Assembly: GCA_019456145.1 (NCBI GenBank)
Contig: VRUL01000004.1
Coordinates: 21,919-85,918 of the forward strand
Direction: 5' to 3'
Source of the DNA: Planctomycetota bacterium
GTDB lineage: Bacteria; Planctomycetota; Phycisphaerae; Sedimentisphaerales; Anaerobacaceae
Length of the DNA stretch: 64,000 nucleotides
Shown here: positions 33,223 through 41,267 of the stretch, in pieces
Position numbering within the stretch: position 1 is the first letter of the stretch
Layout of the letters: each line of letters begins with the position of its first letter
Made by a program: the position numbers and the translations under genes
Notes under the pieces: generated by a model
Seen by the model: only the letters and a program-made list of their open reading frames with translations
Told to the model about the DNA's origin: nothing
Databases searched by the model: none

Positions 33223-35467
33223 TTGCAACTCATCTAAAAGCAAAGGGCAAGTGCTTTTAGAATACGTTCTGCTTTCCCTTTGCCTCTGTGTAATTGCACT
33301 TCGGACAATGTATACCGAAAGCCCTGGTGGGCAATCGATGGCTTTGTCGGCCAATCTAAACGACAGCATTTACAGTTTGTCGATGTCGGGAGTATTGATT
33401 TTTTCATTTGTTGTTTGGTTTATAACGGGCTTTTGTAGAAAGAGATTTTCATATCGCCTGACCGGCATAGAAGTCGGTCTGTGTATCTTCAGTGCCGCTG
33501 CCATTGTTGGTATCTTTGCGGCCGCAAACAAACGGGCTGCAATCACTAACTTCACAAGTCTGCTGGCCCCTGTCCTTATGGCCGTTTTGTTCGTGCAGAT
33601 ATTGGATTCGCATGCAAAAGTAAAACTGCTGCTGGCTGTCATTGCTGCTTTAGGCGTAGTCTCGGCCTATCAATGTGCTGAGCAATTTTTCGTCAGCAAC
33701 CAAATGACGATTGAGCAGTACGAACAAAACAGGGAGGCCGTACTTGAGCCGCTTGGTATTAAATCCGGGACACTTGCCCATTTTCTTTTTGAACATCGGC
33801 TTTATACAAAGGGAGTGCGCGGCTTTTTCACGACCAGCAACTCGGCCGGTTCATTTGCGCTGCTGGCGTCTTTTGCGGCTATAGGTTTGTTTGTCGACAA
33901 GTTAAAGAATCGCAAATATGGTGCTTTCGGGCCTCTTCGATTTGTTAGCTGCGGTATTGCGGTCATCATCGTTATTTCCGGCTTTGCTATTACGCGCAGC
34001 AAAGGCGCATTTGTCGCATCAATGGCCGCCACTGCAATGTTTATTGCATACCTTTTGTTTGGAAATTGGTTGAAAAGGTATAGGAAAGCCATATTCATTG
34101 TTTGCTTGCTATTCTTTGTTGCCGCCGGCTTCGTGGTTGTTAGGCATGGGATTATTCACGACGGGCTGCCGGGCGGAAATTCCATGCTGGTCAGATGGCA
34201 ATACTGGAGCGGTGCCGCAAAAATGTATGCTGACTATCCTGTAACAGGCGTCGGCGGCGGCAACTTCGGCAGCTTCTATCCCCACTACAAAACCGCTTCA
34301 GCACTGGAAACTGTTGTGGATCCGCACAATTTTGTGCTCAGTATCCTGGCTCAATATGGCCCACTCGGGCTTATAGGATTTTTAGCTGTTGTTTCGGTGC
34401 CGTTATGGTCGGCATTGTCTCGTCAATCTGTTTTACTCTCACCGGAAGCTAATCAGCGTAAGCCGGCTTTTACAAAAGCCATACCTTTCGTAATTGTTAT
34501 ATCCGCAGCTTTACTGCTCATCAGGCCGGCTCTTTCCCCAATACCATCTGTCGGTACGATTCAGGAGAGGAACGCTGCGATAATTGTGTTTTATGTAATA
34601 CCGGTGATTGTATTTGTTGTTGGTTTTTTGCTTTTTACCGGAGGTCGAATATCGAACAAAACTGACTATGCGAATATTGCCGCCGTGGGTTTGTTTTGTG
34701 CTTGTTTGGGATTGCTGATTCATAATCTGATAGACTTTGCGATTTTCGAGCCGGGCGTCTTTACTACTTTTTTGGCGATAATAGCCTGCCTGATTGCAAT
34801 GGATTTTCACCAAAAGTCTCCGCGGCAGTTCGTTTGTAAACCGGCTCTTTTTACAAAAGTGCTGGTGACGGCGGGGGGGGTGGTAATAATTGTGGCGTAT
34901 TTTAATTACGCCTTTATCCCCGTTGCTAAAGCCGGTGCGAATATCAAACTGGCAATGCAAGGTATCGGGTACACGCACAAATATTTAGATCAAGCTGCCA
35001 AAGATGATCCTCTGGACCCATCAGCGCCGAATATGAACGGCAGGCTCTATTTGCATCAGTATAACCAGACAAAGACAAGACAACCGGTTTTGCTCGAAAG
35101 GGCGGCTGAGTGTTTTTATGCCGCGATGGAGCGCGATAACGCAAGTTTCAAGAATTATGAGAAACTCAGTACTGTCTATAATCTGCTTGGCGATGCTCAA
35201 AAAGCCTACAACTGGGGTCTTGGGGCGGTGAAACGTTATCCCGGCAGTGGGCGATTGCAATTGAAATTAGCTGAAATCGCCGAACAGTTGGACAAAACAA
35301 CTATCGCAATCGGGCATTATAAACGAGCAATACAAATCGAGGATAAGTATCGCCTCCAGTTCCGGGAAATGTACCCTGTGCGAAAGATATTTAGCCGACT
35401 CGGTGAAGAAAAATATAAAAGAGCAAAAAAGCGAATAGAATATCTATCCAAACAACCTGTCTTGTAA
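33203..35467 (+). CDS. O-antigen ligase/polymerase-like membrane protein with TPR tail
   Basis: 754 residues overlapping the previous gene by 20 bp. A hydrophobic region with a dozen or so helices contains the Wzy/WaaL-type periplasmic loop (GVGGGNFGSFYPHYKTAS with nearby DPHNFVLSILAQYGPLG) and the TRSKGAF motif. The C-terminus (about 580-740) has TPR-like helical repeats (AAECFYAAMERDNASFKNYE, LGDAQKAYNW). It probably polymerises or ligates lipid-linked glycans made by the upstream transferase. This domain pairing is common in planctomycetes. Confidence 0.85.
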   Translation: MTKAAISCNSSKSKGQVLLEYVLLSLCLCVIALRTMYTESPGGQSMALSANLNDSIYSLSMSGVLIFSFVVWFITGFCRKRFSYRLTGIEVGLCIFSAAAIVGIFAAANKRAAITNFTSLLAPVLMAVLFVQILDSHAKVKLLLAVIAALGVVSAYQCAEQFFVSNQMTIEQYEQNREAVLEPLGIKSGTLAHFLFEHRLYTKGVRGFFTTSNSAGSFALLASFAAIGLFVDKLKNRKYGAFGPLRFVSCGIAVIIVISGFAITRSKGAFVASMAATAMFIAYLLFGNWLKRYRKAIFIVCLLFFVAAGFVVVRHGIIHDGLPGGNSMLVRWQYWSGAAKMYADYPVTGVGGGNFGSFYPHYKTASALETVVDPHNFVLSILAQYGPLGLIGFLAVVSVPLWSALSRQSVLLSPEANQRKPAFTKAIPFVIVISAALLLIRPALSPIPSVGTIQERNAAIIVFYVIPVIVFVVGFLLFTGGRISNKTDYANIAAVGLFCACLGLLIHNLIDFAIFEPGVFTTFLAIIACLIAMDFHQKSPRQFVCKPALFTKVLVTAGGVVIIVAYFNYAFIPVAKAGANIKLAMQGIGYTHKYLDQAAKDDPLDPSAPNMNGRLYLHQYNQTKTRQPVLLERAAECFYAAMERDNASFKNYEKLSTVYNLLGDAQKAYNWGLGAVKRYPGSGRLQLKLAEIAEQLDKTTIAIGHYKRAIQIEDKYRLQFREMYPVRKIFSRLGEEKYKRAKKRIEYLSKQPVL

Positions 35468-35540
35468 TCTGATACGTTACTTATTGCCTACTTCCCAAAC
35501 AGCCGGCCTTGTAATCCGATACGTTACTCACCGCCTATTT
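35461..35540. repeat. 33-bp imperfect direct repeat at convergent gene ends
   Basis: CTTGTAATCTGATACGTTAC... at 35461-35492 resembles 35508-35540, with period 47. The second copy contains the last codons and stop of yebC; the first contains the stop of the ligase-like gene. It looks like a small local duplication of the yebC tail. Confidence 0.65.
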
Positions 35541-36279
35541 CACTCAAAATCTCGTCAGGTATGTCAAAGTTTGCATAAGTGTTTTGAACGTCGTCGTGGT
35601 CTTCAAAGGCATCCATCAGAGAAATTATCTTCATTGCGGTTTTCGCATCACTGACCGTCACAGTATTCTGCGGCACCATCGAAATTTCAGCTATCTGAGT
35701 GGCTATCTCTTTTTCCTTCAGGGTTTCTTTTAGCTTCTCATAAGCGGCCGGGTCACAGGTTATTTCGTAAACTTCTCCAGTATTTTGCATATCATCTGCA
35801 CCAGCGTTAAGAGCGATTTCAAAAAGCTGCTCCTCGTTCGTATCATCAGTACTAACCGTGATGAGTCCCTTCTTGGTGAACATCCAGTTCACGCAGCCAG
35901 TCGCACCTAACGAACAGCCGTGCTTTTCGAATATTCTCTTAATTTCCGGAGTTGTACGATTGCGGTTGTCCGTTAGCGCTTCCACCATTATAGCTACTCC
36001 ACTCGGCCCATAACCTTCGTATAGGACCTCTTCGTAGCTAACACCTTCAATGTCGCCGGTGCCTTTTTTGATAGCTTTCTCAATTGTGTCCTTGGGCATA
36101 TTTGCGGCTTTGCCCTTATCGATTGCATATCGAAGTGTCAAATTAGCAGATGGGTCGCCGCCGCCTGCCTTTGCCGCGACGATTATCATCCGGGAGATCT
36201 TGCTCCATATCTTGCCTCGTTTTGCGTCAGCGGCCGCCTTTTTGTATTTTATTCCCGCCCAGTGTGAATGACCTGACAT
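35524..36279 (-). CDS. yebC: YebC/PmpR/TACO1-family regulator
   Basis: 251 residues, normal length, starting MSGHSHWAGIKYKKAAADAK (canonical), followed by KIWSKISRMIIVAAKAGGGD and NMPKDTIEKAIKKGTG, then the middle domain (VSYEEVLYEGYGPSGVAIMV, NRTRTTPE-like) and acidic C-terminus. Family members bind DNA as regulators or help translation of proline-rich stretches. The latter would be notable given the proline-rich macroglobulin in this window, but that link is speculation. Confidence 0.95.
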   Translation of the reverse strand: MSGHSHWAGIKYKKAAADAKRGKIWSKISRMIIVAAKAGGGDPSANLTLRYAIDKGKAANMPKDTIEKAIKKGTGDIEGVSYEEVLYEGYGPSGVAIMVEALTDNRNRTTPEIKRIFEKHGCSLGATGCVNWMFTKKGLITVSTDDTNEEQLFEIALNAGADDMQNTGEVYEITCDPAAYEKLKETLKEKEIATQIAEISMVPQNTVTVSDAKTAMKIISLMDAFEDHDDVQNTYANFDIPDEILSEIGGE

Positions 36280-36479
36280 ACCTGCTCCTAATACATTACG
36301 AAAAAATCACTCGTTCAAATCCAAAAACAATGAATAATTATAGCGTTTTGCCAAGAAAATACAATAATCCCGCAGCCAATATACTATTTATTCTATTACT
36401 TTCCATTTCCCGGTCGCAGGCATTGAGAACTTCTATTTCGTCGGGGTAGTGACCGAGAGACTTATGCCGGGGTTTAATC

Positions 36480-36790
36480 TTCATACTCAGCAGCATTATT
36501 TTCCTTTGATCCGCCACACAGATGGCGGGCAAGCCCGCCAAACGGCGTTGCGGGCAAGCATTGGGTTTGATCCGGCTTCGCCAGAGGCTACGCAGGACAA
36601 GTTGGGTTCGTATTGGGTTTGTTTTGGCATTATATTGGCATTTATTGGCTTTGTTTGGCTTTGAATTGGGTTTGTTTTTTCCATGTTCACCAAGTGTCCT
36701 TATTTTATAAACCCTTGTTAATACCTTGTTTACGTTCATTTGACTTTTTCGGAAATTGGGTTTGTTTTGCATATAAACAGGGCTGATTTG
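36480..36790 (-). repeat. Dispersed repeat with recurrent pseudo-coding pattern
   Basis: Read on the minus strand it gives NKPNFRKSQMNVNK, later NKPNSKPNKANK and TNPIRTQLVLRSLWRSR. I recall similar QNKANFRKSQMNVN-type readings as isolated hypothetical frames in other planctomycete genomes, so this is probably a dispersed repeat rather than a gene. The DNA shows recurring TTGGGTTTG, TTGGCATT and TTGGCTTTG words. Confidence 0.55.
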
Positions 36791-37215
36791 TAAAGAATCC
36801 TCCACAGTTGTCGAATACAGTGGCCAGTTGCCGGTTGCCAGTTGGGAGTAGACAGGTGCTTTATAGGCACGTAAAAGTAACCACAGATTACACAGATTTT
36901 TGGCCATTAATACACCAAAATGTTTAAAAACTTCGCTTTTATGATGCAAAATAATGTTTTTTTGCGTGCCCCGAACCAATTTTGCTTAGGCTCACGCCTA
37001 ATTGGTGCAGGACGACTCGTGCGGTTCTCGGCAATAAATTAGTATTTAGTATCTCGTATTTCGTATATAGCCGGTTGAGGCCAAAAAGACCTGATTCCTT
37101 GCTTTTAACTGCTCAATTTTACATTCTCAATTCTCAATTCTATATTTCTGTTTGTATTATACCAAACTATTCCGGAATGTTCAATAATATTCTAACTTTT
37201 TTAAGAAAAATATTT

Positions 37216-37304
37216 ACCGCAGAGATCGCTGAGAACGCAGAGTTTAAATAGCCACTAAGGCACAAAGGCACGAAGAATATAGCCACAGAGGACACACAGA
37301 GATT
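37216..37304. repeat. CACAGAG/GGCACAAAGGCAC-type intergenic repeat
   Basis: ACCGCAGAGATCGCTGAGAA, GCCACTAAGGCACAAAGGCA and AGCCACAGAGGACACACAGA follow one another with short spacers. Such degenerate ~20-bp units occur between genes in many environmental bacteria. A related scrap, TCTCTGTGACCTCAATGGCT, lies at about 38809-38828. Confidence 0.65.
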
Positions 37305-37359
37305 AATAATAAGAAAGTATTTTATTGAACGAAATTAAGCCAAGAGATAAAATGAAGAC

Positions 37360-38022
37360 ATGAATATTAGCGCAATTATAGCAAAAGCTCTGGGCATTAT
37401 TTTATTACTTCTTTGGCTGTTTTTTCTACCAGCAGGTAGGGTTTGCCTTCGCCAAATGCGAGGGTTGTTGTTGTGGGAACCAACTGACAATCTCAATGAA
37501 AAATTAAAGCTGTGGTTGGAAAAAGCTGGCGATTTCCAAAAAATAACTGTGTCCATTATGCATAAAACAATAATCAGGAAATGGGACGCGCTTAGTGCGG
37601 GTAGGGATTACATTCGACAAATGGGAGCGCCGAGGTGTGACAAACTTGACAATTTCCACAACCAAATTGTGTATGCTATGTATACAATAATATTCCGATG
37701 GCATATTCTCCCATTTATTATTGGAGTTGGGTTAATCCTCTCGGGAAGTTTATGGCTGATATTGGTATTAGCCGTAGCTTGGATACTTTCTGTTCCGCCG
37801 TTTTTCTTTATTGTTGAGTTTCTACTGGTGATTGTTAGTGGGTGGGTTTATGGGGGTCTTGTGTATAATCGTTTTTATTCTGGATCGGGATTATGGTACT
37901 ATGTAAGTTCCGGTGTTGGCGTTCTTTGCATGTTCTTGTTTTGTTACGTCATTTTGGCAGTTACAGGAACTCGAAAATTATATGAAAATGCTCAAAAAAG
38001 TTTTAATAAAAATATGGAATAA
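37360..38022 (+). CDS. Hypothetical membrane protein paired with a cyclase-like gene
   Basis: 220 residues. One N-terminal helix (about 7-25), a ~85-residue soluble middle and four further C-terminal helices (about 110-205) with FIIGVGLILSGSLWLILVLA, FFIVEFLLVIVSGWVYGGLV and VLCMFLFCYVILAV. Not recognised. The next gene starts inside its last codons (41-bp overlap at 37982-38022), so the two are translationally coupled. AT-rich composition and the repeat-rich surroundings suggest acquisition. Confidence 0.65.
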   Translation: MNISAIIAKALGIILLLLWLFFLPAGRVCLRQMRGLLLWEPTDNLNEKLKLWLEKAGDFQKITVSIMHKTIIRKWDALSAGRDYIRQMGAPRCDKLDNFHNQIVYAMYTIIFRWHILPFIIGVGLILSGSLWLILVLAVAWILSVPPFFFIVEFLLVIVSGWVYGGLVYNRFYSGSGLWYYVSSGVGVLCMFLFCYVILAVTGTRKLYENAQKSFNKNME

Positions 38023-38794
38023 GATCAAATATTTGTTCGGCAAAAGAAAATTGGAAAATGGTAAGATAATAAACGGAAATTGTTGGGTCGCTTGTTTTGA
38101 TATACTTGGGTTTGAGAATCTTGTAAATGGTTTTGTGAAACAAAATGGAGAGGATCATTTAGATGTTTTTGTTAGGGTTTATTATTATGATATTTTAAAA
38201 GAAGCAAAGCGAGGAGTGAAACAGCATAGAGAATTGTTGGACAGGATTGAGTATGCTTGGTTTTCAGATACTTTTCTTTTTTATATTCCAATTGATAAAA
38301 AAGGTCATGCTGCTACAGTCATTGAATCTTTGGCAAGGCAATTTTTCTTGGGTTGTATTTGGAAAGGCGAAGAATATCCGTTGAGAGGGGCCTTGTCAGC
38401 AGGGGATTTTTACGCCGACAAACAAAACAATATTTTTGTTGGGCCTGCATTTATAGATTCGTATAAATATGTAGAGAAGCAGGAATGGATAGGATTGGTT
38501 ATAACACCTAAAGCATGCTCAGAATTACAAAAGGTCGATCTCTGTCCGCCCGATAGAGGCAAATACATAGAATATGAGGTGCCCGTTAAACAAGAGAAAA
38601 TATTCGAGAATAACAAAATTGTTATACCTATTGTTACGGAGAAACTATTTGCATTTGTGATGATTCGATATCCTCACGTAGAAGATAGTATAAATCGAAT
38701 GAAAAAAGAAGCAGAAAAAAGAGGGGCAGATGAAAGTGTCTTGTTTAAGTATGAAAACACCATAAAATTTATAAGACAAACAAGATTAAATTGA
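37982..38794 (+). CDS. Nucleotidyl-cyclase-like protein (uncharacterised family)
   Basis: 270 residues from the ATG at 37982 inside the upstream gene's end. After a basic N-terminus (MKMLKKVLIKIWNKIKYLFG) comes NGNCWVACFDILGFENLVNG with Asp40, then WFSDTFLFY with Asp96, then LRGALSAGDFY (about 134-144) and IFVGPAFIDSYKYVEKQE. These match a widespread but uncharacterised family whose spacing of two acidic residues and RGxxxxG resembles class III nucleotidyl cyclases. Whether it makes a cyclic nucleotide is unproven. Overlap with a membrane-protein gene recalls the cyclase plus membrane-effector layout of Pycsar defence, as an analogy only. Confidence 0.6.
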   Translation: MKMLKKVLIKIWNKIKYLFGKRKLENGKIINGNCWVACFDILGFENLVNGFVKQNGEDHLDVFVRVYYYDILKEAKRGVKQHRELLDRIEYAWFSDTFLFYIPIDKKGHAATVIESLARQFFLGCIWKGEEYPLRGALSAGDFYADKQNNIFVGPAFIDSYKYVEKQEWIGLVITPKACSELQKVDLCPPDRGKYIEYEVPVKQEKIFENNKIVIPIVTEKLFAFVMIRYPHVEDSINRMKKEAEKRGADESVLFKYENTIKFIRQTRLN

Positions 38795-38959
38795 TTTTAT
38801 ATATGTTTTCTCTGTGACCTCAATGGCTAAAAAAGGAATCGATATGGATTTTTAAAAAGCGGTTGACTCAATTAACAATTCAAGCAATATTTTAATAAAG
38901 ACTCATACTAAGGTGGATGGCGATGTCCGTGTCTGCCTTTAATTGGGAATTTCTCACTT

Positions 38960-39739
38960 ATGTCGCATAAAAAATTTGAGAAAGAAAGCAATTTAAAACT
39001 ATGCCGTTATTGCTCAATAAAGATCAATAAAGATGCAAAGGTTTGCCATTATTGTGGGCAAGACCAAAGACATTACGTTCAATATCTCGGAAAATATGTT
39101 TTGATCCCATCAATCGTAATCTCTTTTTTTATTCTAGGCATGTCTTACCTACAGTTACAAGCTGCGCGCAATAAGGACATCGCTGTTGATGAGGCCTTAA
39201 AGAGAGCCAACCAAGCACTGGAAAATGCCGAGATTGCTGAAAATGAGGCAGAGAAGATAAAAATCAGTCTGAGGAATTTTTCAAAGATTATGGCCCGTAC
39301 CGCATTATCTCTTGTTCAGAGAAAGGGGAGGTTGAGGCCTTTTTCAGATGAATCCCAAGAAGATATTAAGAACTCTATCATAAAAGATTTAAGGCAGATA
39401 GGTATCCTCGACCAAGAGATAGAGGAGATTCTAAATGATAGTTTGTGGCATACATTTATAGAATTTGACTATGTTTTTTACATTTTAGGAGGCGACCAAA
39501 TACCAAAATACCTCCCACGAGAGCTAATCTCAGAATGGAAGCAGTTGAGGAGTTTTGATAATATCCCTAAGCCAGAGGATTTAAGTAAGTTTTTGAAGAA
39601 AGTCGTGCTTTTATCCCATGAGGGAAAAGAGCTGATAGAAGATTACGACCACTATATAAAGCATCACCAACACAGACGCCCCGAGGTATGGAGAAGGCGG
39701 GAGTTGTGGTCCCATCTTAACAAAACCAGTATTAATTAG
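38960..39739 (+). CDS. Zinc-ribbon membrane protein with coiled coil
   Basis: 259 residues. An N-terminal zinc ribbon (CRYCSIKINKDAKVCHYCGQ, residues 15-34), one membrane helix (about 47-66), a coiled coil (DEALKRANQALENAEIAENE), then a soluble helical domain with a His/Arg-rich end. The ribbon resembles those of many bacterial membrane proteins of unknown role. It is 165 bp after the cyclase-like gene on the same strand. Function unknown. Confidence 0.65.
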   Translation: MSHKKFEKESNLKLCRYCSIKINKDAKVCHYCGQDQRHYVQYLGKYVLIPSIVISFFILGMSYLQLQAARNKDIAVDEALKRANQALENAEIAENEAEKIKISLRNFSKIMARTALSLVQRKGRLRPFSDESQEDIKNSIIKDLRQIGILDQEIEEILNDSLWHTFIEFDYVFYILGGDQIPKYLPRELISEWKQLRSFDNIPKPEDLSKFLKKVVLLSHEGKELIEDYDHYIKHHQHRRPEVWRRRELWSHLNKTSIN

Positions 39740-39777
39740 GGATAGTCACCGCTGTCCGTAATAACGGATGAAAAGAG

Positions 39778-40188
39778 ATGCTAAAATATGACCCTAAATC
39801 ACCCATCTTATCCTGGCTCCGGTTGATTCTTTGTCCCTGCATTGTTGTTTGCGGCACAGCGGGAGCCGTTTATCTCTTATGGAGAATCCATTGGTTAGCC
39901 GCACTTGCTACTGCTGTACCCGTGTGGATTCTGCTGGCTGACCTTTTTGTAACGGGACGAAAGTCAGTTAGTTGGTATCTCCTTGATTTCGTTCGACACC
40001 TTATAGCACTAGCCGGAGTCGCCGCGGGCGTTCGGTTTCTTTGGAACATCTACTGGCTTCTATGTTTAATTGCGGCTTTGCCAATTCTTATTTTGCTCAT
40101 GAATGTTGTTGGATTCTTGACCTTACCCCTGTATCATCACCTAACCCCAGAGGGAAGAGCCTCCGCAAGAGCCGCCTTAGAACTATGA
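39778..40188 (+). CDS. Hypothetical small membrane protein
   Basis: 136 residues with about four hydrophobic helices in two similar halves (LILCPCIVVCGTAGAVYLLW; LIALAGVAAGVRFLWNIYWL), ending in a short hydrophilic tail. The two halves look like an internal duplication (CGTAGAVYLLWRIHWL compared with AGVAAGVRFLWNIYWL). AAGAG lies just upstream. It is 38 bp after the zinc-ribbon membrane protein, so probably co-transcribed. Function unknown. Confidence 0.6.
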   Translation: MLKYDPKSPILSWLRLILCPCIVVCGTAGAVYLLWRIHWLAALATAVPVWILLADLFVTGRKSVSWYLLDFVRHLIALAGVAAGVRFLWNIYWLLCLIAALPILILLMNVVGFLTLPLYHHLTPEGRASARAALEL

Positions 40189-40328
40189 AAGTACTTGAAG
40201 CGAGAGTAGGTCATCGCCTCAGCACCAAATTATCCCGTACTAATTAGACGTTAGTTCGCACTCAATTGGTGCGGGACTCCGCTTGGAATGACAACTCATA
40301 AGCATCAGTGCAACATTATAACAAATCC

Positions 40329-40350
40329 GGGCAACCACTTAGGGTTGCCC
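40329..40350. repeat. GGGCAACC hairpin repeat
   Basis: GGGCAACC (40329-40336) and GGTTGCCC (40343-40350) form a perfect 8-bp stem with a 6-base loop, followed by CCTAC. Similar GGTTGCCCCTAC hairpins are dispersed in environmental genomes; here it sits at the broken end of the Fis-type relic. Confidence 0.5.
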
Positions 40351-40364
40351 CTACAGGTTGTATT

Positions 40365-40548
40365 CCTTGAATTTGCGGAGAGTGTTCTTTCGCCGATGCC
40401 GAGGATATTCGCCGCCTTTTCGCGGTTGCCCCTGGTTTTGGCCAATGTGTCTAAAATAGCCTGTTTTTCCAGCACATTTAGCAATACGCCCGCCAAACCG
40501 GCCTGTGCCCCGGTGTCGGCAGCTAATTGCCGTATCCGGGCAAGCGAT
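40365..40548 (-). pseudogene. Relic of a sigma54-activator C-terminal Fis-type helix-turn-helix
   Basis: Minus-strand reading gives VLEKQAILDTLAKTRGNREK and AANILGIGERTL, the Fis-like DNA-binding end of NtrC-family regulators, preceded by about 25 weakly similar residues. The receiver and AAA+ domains are missing, and after ERTL the frame runs into the GGGCAACC hairpin instead of the normal RKLKE end. It is a short remnant of a lost regulator. Confidence 0.65.
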
Positions 40549-40556
40549 TAGATTAG

Positions 40557-41267
40557 CTGTATGTTATGCTATAATAAACGGTTATACGCATTTTGTCTCG
40601 TTTCCCGAGCATATGATCGCCTTTTACACAGCCATACTCTACTGCATTATCGGAAGCATAAAATTGACCGAATTTGTCTGATTTTTTTCTTGACCAGCCT
40701 CAAAAAACACATTAATATGGTATCTTGATTTACCGATGATGAACAAGATTGTGGATTGTCCCGTATTATCGTTATTAGTTTGTAGTTACTTTGAAAAGGG
40801 ACACGCAAGACGGGAAAGGTTTGTAAGTCTTTTCTCGAAAGGCAGTTAAGTTGCAAAGATGCCCGGTGCCTATTTTGAAAATCGACTGTGGTGTTGCCAA
40901 ATGAAGCTTAATGCTATGAAAAAATGGTAACTTCAGAGTTCTCGCTGGAATCTCAAAATAGGTGTGGGGTGAATTTAAGAGTGAAACGAAATGCGTTTGA
41001 AAGAAGTATTCGCTGACCAGCGAGATAATGCTGGTATTGAGTATAAAATCAACAAATTACGTGGGGAATATGAACTCTTTAAAGGTGAGGAACCCGTAGT
41101 TACAGCCGGGATTTTAGGCCCGGATAGTTGATTATACCCTCTGGCGAAAAGGATTTCGTAATTCACTACCATTTCTTTGGATCTTTCCTGCCGGATAATC
41201 CCGCAATCTGATTTCATGGACTGATTTTTGTTAACTCTATGAGAACTACAAGAGAAAGGTAGGGATT
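40557..41267. other. Intergenic region before rny
   Basis: About 700 bp without a credible gene; short frames on either strand look non-coding. A TTGACC near 40692 followed 17-18 bp later by TATGGT could be a promoter, but is weak. I saw no RNA gene. Confidence 0.4.

Larger units (their letters stand above)
36280..37359. other. Gene-poor region filled with dispersed repeats
   Basis: More than 1 kb without a credible gene. It includes the TTGGGTTTG-rich repeat (36480-36790), CAGTTGCCGGTTGCCAGTTG-like sequence near 36828-36846, ACCACAGATTACACAGATT (about 36881-36899) and the 37216-37304 repeat. Some minus-strand frames are open (36338-36979) but repeat-derived. Confidence 0.6.

Noticed and set aside
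36338..36979. 213-codon minus-strand frame
   Set aside because: Made up largely of dispersed-repeat sequence with no signal of a real protein start or domain.
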